Shown piece after piece: positions 10,407 through 21,372 of a DNA stretch of 29,992 bases. Below the pieces are notes generated by a model. That model was not told where the DNA came from. It made no database searches and saw nothing but the letters and a program-made list of their open reading frames with translations. The translations under genes were made by a program, and so were the position numbers. Numbering within the stretch: position 1 is the stretch's first letter; every line of letters starts with the position of its first letter. Origin of the DNA: Thamnocephalis sphaerospora. Lineage: Eukaryota > Zoopagomycota > Zoopagomycetes > Zoopagales > Sigmoideomycetaceae. The DNA is taken from contig KZ992569.1 of the NCBI GenBank assembly GCA_003614735.1, positions 1-29,992 on the forward strand. Direction: 5' to 3'.

Positions 10407-13400
10407 CTAGGCCACATACAAATACACATCGCGTTTCTTGGGATCCCGCTCGAGGAATTGCTTGTCGATGAGCTGCTCAATGGTTCGCTTGATCATGGCA
10501 ACCTCGGGCATAAAGCGCGTGCGCGCCAGTGTAATGGCCTCGCTTACCAGCTCGCCGTGCGTCAATGATCGGCGCGATTTCATAATGCGCACCAGTACAG
10601 CCTAGTGTGATAGCACAGTAAGAATGTGGCGCGTGCGCAAGTTGCAGCAGCAACAACGGTCATGTCGGCCACTAACCTGCATGAACAGGCGTCTGTCCTC
10701 CTCAACGGCACGAGTGGTTGCCGCTGCTTCCTGTGCCGCTTCTATCTGCAGTGGCGAGCTAAGCTTGATTCGGTTGCGCTTGCTAGAAACACCGCATGCA
10801 CGTATAAGCAAGGCTATGCGCTGCGCTACCAATAGTCAAAGTGCGCTTACCTGGTAAACGAGGTGTTGAGTGATAGCACGGCTTGCATGGGGCGGTCGTC
10901 TAGCGAACCTTCCATGTTGAGCAACTTGGCATCAACCATCGACTATGACGGGATCGTTCGTCCGCTCTGGATTAGCGTCATTGCGGCGGCCCTGCACTAC
11001 AGCCTGCACGCTGCTACCTTTGCTGTTCGCGTTAAATCCGTCGACAACAGACCGGTGCGCTGGCAGATTTCAGCCAGCGTGAATCTTGTTTTCTCATTGA
11101 AGCAAAGAAGCAGTGCTAGCTGATAAAGGGTTACGCTGAGCTCATAGCGTCGATCAAGATAGTTGACGCGCACATCGGCTGCAGCACAGACCAAAGTCCG
11201 TTAGTACGTATGATGCAACAGCATTAACGTCTCGCGCACCTTTGCTCATGTGCCAGAGCCAGGTAAGCTTGCGACCGGTAAACTTTTCTTGGTAAAAGCG
11301 CACAAACTGTGCGACACTGCCCTCCAGCTAGCAAATTTGCAACACCGATATTCTAATATGAGCAGCTATACAATCACACTGTGGCACGAGCTGTTCTTAC
11401 GGGAGGGGGGATAATTAGCTGGGATGTCGCTGTTGATGTCAACGGCCACGCGCCAGTGGTAAGTGCCAGCACACTGTGGCCAACTGCAGGAATATGCGAT
11501 AGAATGCATGCAAATTAGCAGATGTTCGTTGTGCTAAGCATCGACTTGCACTCACTAGTGGCAGGTACATCTTCGTCAACCAGCCATTTGCAGAATGCCT
11601 GGTTGAGGTCGCGGTTGAGGTTGATGTCTGTGCACATTCGCTGCAGCTTGCTAACAAAATCCACACCACAGGCGTGCTATTATGCTCATCGGCGTAGCAG
11701 ATACGATTAGCTCCACGGAGATTGATGTGATGTGCCAGTGCACCTGTCTTTGGTAACGTACACGAAGAAGCGAAATCACAGTCAGCTCCAATTCTTCGGC
11801 AAGTGAGGCGTCCGAAATCAGACGTCGAGCCATGGCTCGAGTGTAGAATTTCTGAAACACGTCCTTGTCGTCCAGATAGCCAAACAGTTTGATCAACATC
11901 CGAAGTCTTTCCTCTAGCGCCTCGATCGTCTGCTTGCTTGGTTTGCGTAGCAGCTGATCGCAATGTTTAGCAAGTGCCTCTGGCTGGCGCAGTTTGATGC
12001 GATCGTTGAGCAGCGCATGGAATGCTTTGTCAAAGGCAGCGATAAAACTAGGATCGTTATTGAAAAAGCGGATACAGAGGCCTTCATAGTGGTCGTGTAG
12101 CTGCGCCAGTTGTTCCACATATTCGGTAATAATCTGGATTGTGTCGTCAATAGCCATGCATGTACGAGTAGGCCAGCGCTCACCGGCAAGCAACGCACCT
12201 TGGGCGACTCCCAGTCAAGGCCGGCCAGGACACGGCGGCAACCTTCGACCACAAACGCTTCGAATGTATCGCGAAGCGGCTTGATGCCATCTTTGACGTG
12301 CATCATCAACGAGTAGGACGTAGCACAGTCTGCAAGAACATTCACGCGCCGTAGACAGCGTGCCGCTTAGCAAACTATTGCCAGCTGCGCAGCATGCTAT
12401 TCCTTTGCCCCATTGACGCTCGCCAACGGCCGACAATGCATACCTTTTTGATTTTCTTGAGAAAGCATTTGACGAAACTCGCCATAGATGAGCGCCGAGT
12501 GGCTAACGATACACTCGACGACCATAGGATGGAGCACCTTGTCGCGCGAAGATGGGTCCAGAAAACGGCGGCATCGTGCTGACTCCTCTTCCAGGCGAGC
12601 ATGCACACGATGGATGAACTGGGAGAGGGAAAGCTCTGCCACCGCATTTCTTGCCTCTCGCTCATAGTATGTCCGCGTGCGATAAATCCAGGCTGCCTCA
12701 AACAGATTGCGGTAGATGGCCAATGGCTCTTTGGTGCCTGCGCCCAGCTCGACTGCGGCAATATTTAGTCGATCATCCGCACCAGTGTCTGCCAGCGCGT
12801 AGCCTACCAAACGACTGGATGACACAGCGCAGCGTTTTTTCAGGCATGCTGCATGCACCATCACGATCCGTTTCCAGCGCTAGTATCAACTGGCGTACTA
12901 GTCGGTCTTCCTGCTCACGCCGAATACGCATAGCTAGTCGATCTCTCCAGACAGCATTGGCCAGCTATCCTCGCCAACGCCCATCGTCATGGTGAGCCCA
13001 CGAATGCACCGCTATTGAGCATCACGACATTTACGCAACACGTACGCTAGCCACCGACTGCCGGCGATATTTGCACGTCCACTGCGGCATCAGCTCGCCA
13101 ATCGGCCGTCCATTGCGCATCCGGTGGTCCAGCAACGAGCGGTTCAAGTACTGGCAAGCGAAATTAACGGAGCGCGACACCAGCGCGTAATGCTCCCAAG
13201 CAACCGCATATGCCGACAGAATATCCGGGTTGCTGACAATCTCCTACAACAGCACCAGCAATACGACCGCGCTGCATGTCAGTCGTCCAGACGCTGCGTC
13301 CAACGCCAGCACTGCACGCGCGACCACACCTGATACAGCTGGTCCACACGCAGTTCAAGGAATCGAGCAATAGAGGCGAATAAGCGCTCGGCGTAGGGCG

Positions 13401-13621
13401 TAGGTGTAGCTGAGCACATATCATACACTAGCCTACGATGATGGCCGCCTCGACTGTCAGCATGTCGGTAAATGGACGCGCCTCCGCCCGTCGACAAGGA
13501 CGCACTGGTGCAATTCAATGCCGGAAAGATTGCTCTGTACATTGCCGTGGTAAAGACGCAGCAGGCCATCCTGCAGTAGCGCAAACGAATCCTCGAATAC
13601 CACGGGACGCGCCTTAAACAT
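10407..13621 (-). CDS. CUL1: Cullin-1, scaffold of SCF ubiquitin ligases
   Basis: Fourteen exons in coding order: 13621-13506, 13432-13330, 13243-13046, 12964-12808, 12752-12444, 12329-12199, 12133-11762, 11676-11556, 11483-11401, 11327-11240, 11178-11018, 10942-10851, 10782-10677, 10601-10407. Total 743 aa, normal for cullins. N-terminal cullin repeats cover about residues 1-340. The cullin homology region includes FNND (363-366), DVFQKFYTRAMARRL (429-443), ACGVDFVSKLQRM, and FTGRKLTWLWHMSK (546-559), which is closer to CUL1/Cdc53 than to CUL3 or CUL4. The C-terminal winged-helix domain carries the neddylation site K687 in VRIMKSR and ends in YLYVA. Cullin-1 binds Skp1/F-box proteins at its N-terminus and Rbx1 at its C-terminus. 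The introns are 55-114 nt; one has a perfect TACTAAC-like branch site near 11205. Confidence 0.95.
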
Positions 13622-13879
13622 GGCGACGACAGATTGCGTGCAGATACAAAGAGAACGAAAGAGTCCCGTTCACGCCGGTGCTTCCTTTTCGTTGGGCGTG
13701 GTGAGCGAGTAATGCGGGTAAGAGGCGGTCAGCGTGGAGAACAAGCGTGGACGCTACGAAACACTTGTTCATTCGTGAGGCTAGCACGCGTCAGGTGACA
13801 TGCACTGCAGACTTGCGACACGCGTGTGCGCGCGTCTGCCTGTTGATTCGAGCATACGCCGACAACTGGCAACATGCAA

Positions 13880-14272
13880 CTACGCACTATCCAGCTTGGG
13901 TCGTTTGGCTTCGCTGTCCAACTGCGTCTGGCGCGTTGGCGAAAGCGCGGCCTCTGTCCGCTTCTCCGAGTGCTGTGCTGAAGCCTCGGCGATCGCCGCA
14001 GCAATATCGTCGTCTTCCTCAGCGTCGTCCTCGTCCTCGTCTTCTCCCTTGCCCTGCTGTGGAGTAGCAGCAGCGTCGGCGCCAGTCTGCAGCAGCTGTG
14101 TCAGGTAGCGGTTGCATTCGCCTCGCATTTGTTCGGCTGCCGCCTCCAGCGCGATTAAAAAGTCGGCCGCATTGTCAGTGCTGGCATTCACAGTCACCGA
14201 CATGCTGTGTGTCTCTGCTGCTGCGTCCGTCTTTTCCGGCTGGAATGCATATACGGCCGACAGTGGTGCCAT
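13880..14272 (-). CDS. GON7: Probable EKC/KEOPS complex subunit GON7
   Basis: A single exon of 130 aa. The N-terminal half has a short beta-prone stretch (SVTVNAS) followed by a helix with LIALEAAAEQMRGECNRYL. The second half is strongly acidic (EDEDEDDAEEDDD) and disordered, and the protein ends in KRPKLDSA, an NLS-like tail. This order (short N-terminal strand/helix, acidic tract, KRPK tail) is that of metazoan GON7, the small disordered fifth subunit of the KEOPS complex that makes t6A on ANN-decoding tRNAs. The match rests on architecture and a few residues, because the family is short and poorly conserved. The alternative is an unrelated small acidic nuclear protein. It lies head-to-tail with cullin-1 (258 bp gap) and divergent from the HAD gene (118 bp between start codons). 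Confidence 0.5.
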   Translation of the reverse strand: MAPLSAVYAFQPEKTDAAAETHSMSVTVNASTDNAADFLIALEAAAEQMRGECNRYLTQLLQTGADAAATPQQGKGEDEDEDDAEEDDDIAAAIAEASAQHSEKRTEAALSPTRQTQLDSEAKRPKLDSA

Positions 14273-14390
14273 GGTGGTGGATAAGCCAAAGAAGCAAGTG
14301 AAAGTGTATCATCCAGCCGCCAGTTGACAATTAGAGCGCCGTCTTTACATTCCACACCTTGCGATCGTCTTCGTCCCCTGTGGCTTTCTC

Positions 14391-15517
14391 ATGACGCTTC
14401 ACTCGGCCACCCGCCGCCTGTGCTATGCCGGGCTAGCTGCAGGCGCTGGCATGCCGCCTACCGCCGCCAGTCCAGTCCGTCGTATTCGCGGTGTGGTTTT
14501 TGACGTAAGCATCTATTGTTTGGCGCGCATGGTCTACCAACTTGCTCACCCGACGCCAAACGCGCCGCCTGCAAACTGCCGCGACATACCGCCAATACTG
14601 TGGATGGCAATGCGAAAGATAGATGGACGGAACGCTGACGTTGCCACAGAGTGTAAGTAACCCACCAACGACCGTCATGGCCATGGCGACTCAAGTAGGC
14701 TGCGGCTCGTAGAACTTTATTGGACGCATGCGTCGTGAGCTGGCTGTCCCGGATGGCACAGATGTGCTGGCACATGCAGCGTCGCTCGAAGCGAAAGCAC
14801 GTTTAGCTGCGGAACAGCTCATCAAGCAGATTGAAGACGAGGCCATGTTGACCATGGAAATGCAGCCAGGTAGACGACGCTATCGAGCGAACGAACAAAA
14901 TGTGCAGCGATGCTGACAAAGTACGTCACGCTCACGGTACTGGCCCTTCCTGTATGGCATTTCAATAGGCTTGGAAACACTGGTCGAGGTGTGCTCGCTT
15001 CATTTCGGCGCTGGTGTGCGCATATACGCTAATCCCAGTGTCCATAGTTTCTTGAGGCACACCAGCTTCCCAAAGCTATTCTGACTCGCAACAACCGTGA
15101 CACCGTCCAGCACTTTCTGGCGCTGCGTGAGCCTCACCACCGGTTTGACCCGCTAGTCACGCGCGACTTTTTGCCGCCCAAACCAGCGCCAGATCCGCTG
15201 TTGCACATCGCGCGCACTTGGGTGGGTGACGTTACGTTTGCGCGCCTTTGCGACTGGCGTTTACTGACAAGGGCATATGTGCAACTTCCTCCACGCTCAA
15301 TCCATAGGGTATTGCTCCCGAGGAGCTGCTTATGGTGGGCGACCATTTGGACGATCTGGCGTGCGCTCGTGCAGCTGGCGCCGCCAGTGTGCTGCTACGC
15401 AATCCAAAGAACGCGCACTTTGAGCCAAATGCCGACCGCTCAGTGCACCGCCTGGATGACATCATCCCACTGCTCCAAAATGGTTTTTGCGTAGAGCGCG
15501 CAGATCCGAGCAGCTAG
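14391..15517 (+). CDS. HAD-superfamily hydrolase (phosphatase-like)
   Basis: Six exons, 14391-14504, 14623-14652, 14713-14869, 14969-14988, 15066-15221, 15308-15517, give 228 aa. The HAD motifs are all present: motif I D38-M-D40-G-T, motif II T114 in ILTRNN, motif III K146 in LPPKPAPDPL, and motif IV GDHLDD (170-175). The cap region (RMRRELAVPDG, then an acidic helix) resembles fungal and plant phosphoglycolate-phosphatase-like proteins. The substrate cannot be read from the sequence. Exons 2 (30 nt) and 4 (20 nt) are tiny, and the nucleophile D38 and acid/base D40 are encoded on different exons. The N-terminus could be a weak organelle signal, but this is uncertain. The gene shares a 118-bp divergent promoter region with the GON7-like gene. 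Confidence 0.92.
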
Positions 15518-15598
15518 AGAGGCACTCGGCGCCAACTGCTGCACACCTGCTTTTCCCGCTGATGCCAGCATTCACCAGGCACTGCCGTGCACACCGAG

Positions 15599-15604
15599 AA
15601 TAAA
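15599..15604 (+). terminator. Candidate polyadenylation hexamer for the HAD gene
   Basis: AATAAA, 82 nt past the HAD stop codon, a normal distance for a 3'-end signal. Confidence 0.45.
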
Positions 15605-15844
15605 TGTGGTGTAGGTTGGTGTAGACCGCAGTTACCGACAACCAATTGCCTTTCATCATCGCGTTGGACGGCAGGTCTGGGCTGATACGCGCCCAGCTAT
15701 GCATGTTGTGCAACGCTGGATCGCAAACACTTGCGTAAGCACTTTCTACACGATACGCACAAACAGTCCATGATGGTATATATGTCTCCTCCTACGTCCC
15801 CCACGAGCACGTCATCTTTTTCAGCGCAACGTCAGGCACTTCAC

Positions 15845-15925
15845 GCACGCACACACACGCACACACACACTGGTACACATACGCACGTACGCAAATAAAC
15901 ACACACGCACACGAGCACGCGCGCG
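15845..15925. repeat. Imperfect CA/CG dinucleotide microsatellite
   Basis: Mostly alternating purine/pyrimidine sequence: runs of ACACAC interrupted by CGCA and TACA and ending in GCGCGCGC. It lies about 20-100 nt before the ATG of the ABCC gene, so it probably sits in its promoter or 5' UTR. Confidence 0.85.
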
Positions 15926-15945
15926 CAAGTACAGAGCGGCACGCC

Positions 15946-18900
15946 ATGGAGCACTGGTGGTCGATGTAAGTGCTTTGTCACAGAGCGGCTATCGCCACAG
16001 CAGGCACATGTTGATATGCTTCTTATCACTCAGTCAAGCCTTTACGCTGCTGCCATTGGTAGCGATAGCGTTTTCCACCGTGTCTCTGCTGGCAGAAGGG
16101 ATCTGTAGTCACTTTGAGATACGTGCGTACTCGCCTTTTCTGGAAGGCATCCGTCGCGACTCTGGCGCCTACGCCGCTGACAGCGAAGACAACGTGGAAT
16201 GGGTCAAATCACACGCCGAGCACCGGAGTCATTCGCTTTCCGATGCCGCTACCGATGTGTTTACAGGCTCCAAAGGGATGATGGCCAAGATCGAGCGTCG
16301 CCGCCTAGTGGTCGAAGCGGCCAAGGTGGCTAGCAGTCTGGTTGGTCTGGCCACCTCTATCTTCTACGTCAGATATAGTATGGGAAGTACCACGCTTGTA
16401 ACCTACACCTATCTATACCCGGCGATAGCCGGCTCTATTACTTGGGTAGGTTCGCGCACACCGTCATCGCGCATCACAAACCGCTGTATGTTTACGTGAA
16501 TGTCGCGTGCACATGCAGTGCTACATTGCCGTCGTTTCTTTTGTTTGCGCATGGAAAAATAGGCCGGACAGCCGCTACTTTCTTGCTCAGCACCAGAGTT
16601 TCCTACTAGGTGCGACCTACACAGGTGCGCTCGCCAGTCTGGTCTGTCGCTGGGCATGCCGCACGTTCAGCATTCACGATCCAGTATCACAGTATCAGCT
16701 GTGCGCGGCCATTATTGCCCAAATTTCCATCATTCCTGTTCTCCTCACGCGCGGCACTGTAAATATCACCTCAGCCGGACGCATCATCACGCTGGAAGAC
16801 TCTGCGTCGCCGCTAGAGTGGGCATTCTTCGGATGGATGTCGCCTCTTTTTTCAAGGAGCAACAAGCACCAACTCTGCGAGCAAAGCCTCTGGGATCTGG
16901 GGCCGCGCGAAAAAGCCTCAGCTGCCATCCACAAGTTTTCTCTGCACAGGTGTGCCTTTTGTTACGACGATCATGCCCATTCAGACTATGGCTAACATCA
17001 GCGCTACGCCATTGCCATGCTAGCTCATTCAAAAAACTAACCATGCTTTTCGCGCTTCTTGCTACCTTTCGCCGTAACATCGTCGGTCAGGCGATGCTTG
17101 CTATCATCTGGAGTGTGCTTTTATGCGCGGTGCCGTTTTTCATGGGTTGCCTCCTGCAATGGCTAGAGATGCCAGACGGCCCTGCAAAACCGAATGCCTG
17201 GACATACGCTCTAGGATTGTTTCTCTGTACAGTCATTGCCAACGCCTCATTCCAACACGCAGAGCGGCTTGGGCAGCATATGGCAACGCGAGCTCGTGCC
17301 ATTATTGCACACGAAATATCACAAAAATGCTTGCATCGACAGGTATACACGCCTCAGTCGCCAGCGTCAGCAGAGGAAAACGAGGAAGTGCTCAGCCGGT
17401 GGAATACGGATGCAGTTATCGACTTGCTTGGCGCCGATGCAAAATGCATTAGCGAAATGTTTGTCGAGCTGCCTAATCTTGTTGGCGGGCCTATTCAAAC
17501 CCTTGCAGCCACACTGCTACTATGGAACCTGCTGGGACCCTCTGCTGTAGTAGCACTAGCCACGGTGCTTTCGAGTGTAGTGGTAGTTCACCAGCTGGGA
17601 AATCGACTCTCAGCTGCCTACGACAGACAGCTAGCACTTAGCAGCGAGCGGGTTTCTGTTATCCAAAAGGTAGGTAATACCGCTAGATTCGTTCACATGC
17701 CGCTATAGCATGGTATGGCTGACCAGTCGTGTTGACGTACACCCAGACGCTTCAATCAATTTGTACAGCCAGGTTCTTTGCCTGGGAACTGCAGTCCCTA
17801 CAGCGTATTGTCGAGTATCGGCAACGCGAGCTCACCGCCCATTGGAAGAAGCAAATGGTACATTCTGCCAATCTGACCTTCATCGATGCCGGAACACTCT
17901 TTGCCACCTGCCTGTGCCTAGGCGTGTGGGCAGTCATGTACGGTCAAGCGCCCACAGCGTCAATCGCATTCACAGCAGTGATGCTTGTGAGCATCCTGCG
18001 CACCGCAATATGGCGTGCGCCACAAGCGTTTGCATGCGTGACCATGGCCGGCCTGAGCAACGAGCGCATCAACGAGTTTCTAGCATTGCCCGAGGTCGAG
18101 GACGGCACTGACAATAACTCTCACACAAGCGGAGACAGTGCCGTAATGACAGAGCGCGAGCGCATTGCAATTGAGGACGCCGACTTTGCATGGATACCAT
18201 CAGACGACATTGTTTTTGGCCTTGACATTAGCATCAACGCCAGCAGATTTGCGCTCAAGAACGTAAGCGTGGAGTTTCAGGTTGAAGAGCTAAACGTCGT
18301 TATGGGACCTCCAGGCAGCGGCAAGACATCCCTGCTGATGGCTCTTCTCGAGGGTATGTTTACTGCGCAAGCCATTGGCCACCAGCGTAACTAACAGCGC
18401 TTAACCTATGCACGAGCAGAAATGCCGTGTGTTCGCGGGCGTGTACATATGCCTCGACAGCGCGTATTCCAGTGCGGTCAGCATGTGCTCAGCAGCAACG
18501 TTGCGTACGTCGCTCAACAGGCTTGGCTGCAAAACATCTCGATTCGCGACAACATTACATTTGGCCAGCCGTTCGACGAGGAGCGCTACCGCCGTGTAAT
18601 CCACGCATGTGCACTTGAGCGCGATCTTGCAGAACTGTACGCAGGAGATGGCACCCTACTGGGCGAAAAGGGCATCGAGCTTAACAACGACCAGAAGCAG
18701 CGAGTAGCACTTGCGCGCGCCGTCTACAGCCCGGCCCGGCACCTTATTCTGGACGACTGCCTAGCAGCAATGGATCCACGCATCGTTGAGCACATTGTGG
18801 ACAACTGTCTGTTTGGATCTCTAACGCGCAATCGGACGCGCATTATTGCAACGAGTTGCGCCAATCGATACATCCAAAAGGCGTCATACACCGTGTTGCT

Positions 18901-21372
18901 GCATGACGGACGTGTCGTGTCCCATGGCCCAACAGCGAACGTGCTTTCTACTGCTGGAAAGGCTGTAGACAGCAGTACTAGCGGCCATATACACTCCGCA
19001 GCCATCGTGCCATCTCCCAATGCGACTCTCTCTGATCAGCGTAAAGACACCCGCCCTGCTCATGCAGAGCTCACCGAAGAAGCCATCAGTACTGGTAGCT
19101 ATCTGGATTATATTGACGCTATCGGCAGCTATGGTTACTGTGCTGTCGTCATTCTTGCTGTTACAGCGATTCCGGTCAGCAACACGCTGCTGCTGTGTAT
19201 GTTGAGAATGTGGACGACTCAAGAGATATCTGATGGCAGTGTGCTTTCATATATAAGCATACTACTCGTGGGCTGCTTTGTATTTGCGCTGTTCAAAGGA
19301 CTGGCCTGCTATGCAGTCTACGCCGCAAGCAACCGAGCCAGCCAGACCATCCACGATCGCCTTGTTAAGCGCGTGTTCAGCACCAGCTTGCGTGCACCTA
19401 ACGAGACCTACTTTGGCAAGATCATGGCATGCTTTGACGTAGACATGGCCACCGTCGACCAGGACATTCCCGAAAGCGCCAGCTTCTTCCTGTACGAAAT
19501 TGGCGACATTCTCTGTGCTCTGCTGGTCACTTCTGTCATTTTGCCATGGTCTTTGGCAGTATTTTCCATACTGGGTGAGTGCGTACGAAGGACAGAGCGT
19601 GCATCACGCGTTACTTATTCACCGTTGGCGTGCTGCAGCCCCGCTTGCCCTATACTTGGTTAGCAAGTATCTGCCTGTTGCCCGTAGCCTGAAGCGCCTC
19701 GAGAGCACATCAGAAGCTCCATTTTTCTCGCTGAATGCAGCGCTACTGGAGTAAGTGAAACGTGTAGCCATGTCTTTTTTGATGGCTAATAGTTTCTCCT
19801 TATTAGCGGCGCTACTACCATTCGCGCATTCGGCATGGAACACTGGTTTTCCATTGAAAACATAGGTCGAATCGACGCTCTCAACCGCCCGACCTATCTG
19901 CTCAACATGGCCAGCCAATGGCTTTTTTGCCGTCTCCAGCTAATCGCTACACTCGCGACGCTGTCTTGCTTCGTGTTGATTGTTCTGCTTCACCAAACCA
20001 TCAGTCCGGCTGCTGCCGGTTTTGTTCTTGTGTATGCTCTGACGCTCCCCGCAGATATCACGGTAGGTCCACGCACGCATGTTCTCGCCGGTTTTACGCT
20101 GACATGACGGCGTGCAGTGGCTTGTTATCACGTATAGCAGGGTCGAGTCGGCAATGCACAGCGTGCAGCGCATTTCCAAGCATCTGCGCACAGAGCAAGA
20201 GCCGACATCCAACGCAAAGGGCGAAGTCCCGTCAAGTGATGTACGTGGTGCCTCGCGCTAGTGTCTGCGCACATTGGCTGACACAACACACGCTCAATCA
20301 GTGGCCGCAGCACGGAGAGGTTCAGATCGTAGATTTGTCCGCAAAGTATGCGCACGCATACGCACCTGCACTGACCGACCTTACATTCAGCTTGAAGTCT
20401 GGCGAAAGTGTTGGAGTGATCGACTGCGCCGGTATGTCATCGTGTGTGCCGGACACACACAGCGACTTTTCGTTAATGGCTAAAACACCTCTGCTGCAGG
20501 TGTAAGAATACCGGCGTTTTCCTCCTCATTCCTAAAGTTTACCGAGCCCGCCAAGGGACGCATTATCGTCGATGGTGTCGACATTGGCAAGCTTGGGCTA
20601 CACAGCGCGCACTCGCTTCTGACCATCATTCCGCAAGACCCAGTTCTCTCTGGTGACACTGTCCGCGACTATTTGGATCCACTTTTGCGCCACAGCAACG
20701 CCGAAATCTGGGATGTGCTTCGACGCTGCCACCTATATGCTCATGGCCACGACGCAGAGCATTATCGTGTCATCAAGAGCATCGACACTTCCATCAGCCA
20801 AGGCTGTGCGGGCTTTAGCCGTAAGCATCGGCTGTTGCTTGTTCTAGCGCGTGCCATTCTGCGCAACAGCAAGGTATGTGTTGTTCAAGGATACATGGTT
20901 TATGACATACTTTGGTTGCTAAAGCAGCGCGTCGTTAGGTGATCATCATGGACGAAGCAGCAGTATGGGAGGATCCCACCGAGAGTACCACCATTCAGGA
21001 GGTGCTTCGTCAAGAGCTCCGCCATGCAACACTACTTTGCTTTACATCTCATCCGAGCACTGTGGTCAAATACGATCGCGTGCTGGTACTTGGTAAGCGC
21101 CGGTAATGCCTGGCTGGCTTAATTAACGTTTTCGACTAACATTTTGCATGATCTGACCACTAGATGCTGGACGTGCCGTCGAATACGGCCCTCCCTCCAA
21201 ACTCATTGAGCGCAAAGGCGGTGTACTCCGCCAACTATATGGGTGTTCTGAAAAGCCCACAGCGTCCATTGCTATGACGTCTGATATTTCACCACCACCA
21301 TCATATACGACGACCGCGCCACAAGTACACTCGCAGCAAATATCGGTTACTAGTGTGCAGCCCGCTTTGTGA
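15946..21372 (+). CDS. ABCC (MRP-type) ABC transporter-like protein with degenerate catalytic motifs
   Basis: Thirteen exons: 15946-15965, 16034-16445, 16519-16949, 17024-17673, 17769-18353, 18420-19574, 19639-19750, 19807-20062, 20118-20240, 20302-20431, 20500-20873, 20939-21092, 21164-21372. They give 1536 aa, full MRP size. The N-terminus has about five hydrophobic segments (TMD0-like), then TMD1, NBD1, TMD2 and NBD2. Family blocks include LWDLGPREKA, KVARFFAWEL, SLKRLEST and GATTIRAF. NBD1 keeps Walker A GPPGSGKT (684-691), a Q-loop (VAQQ) and LILDD, but its signature is LNNDQ (788-792) and the H-loop position has Ser (845). NBD2 keeps PQDP, MDE (D1421, E1422) and H1454, but Walker A is replaced by DCAGVRIP (1289-1296) and the signature by FSRKH. 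ABCC proteins export glutathione or organic-anion conjugates at the vacuole or plasma membrane; the substrate here is unknown. All junctions keep frame, so it does not look like a pseudogene. Confidence 0.92.

Larger units (their letters stand above)
15518..15945. other. Intergenic region upstream of the ABCC gene
   Basis: It holds the 3' end of the HAD gene (AATAAA at 15599), a pyrimidine-rich stretch near 15780-15830 and the CA-rich microsatellite at 15845-15925. No gene was recognised. Confidence 0.6.

Noticed and set aside
12790-12830. Apparent 1-nt frameshift in cullin-1
   Set aside because: A 55-nt intron (12753-12807) explains the frame change and restores the conserved VIQSFVELG block, so no lesion is needed.
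15946-21372. ABCC gene as a decaying pseudogene
   Set aside because: Thirteen exons join in frame with no stop or frameshift and conserved landmarks outside the catalytic motifs, so it is better treated as an intact gene with altered motifs.
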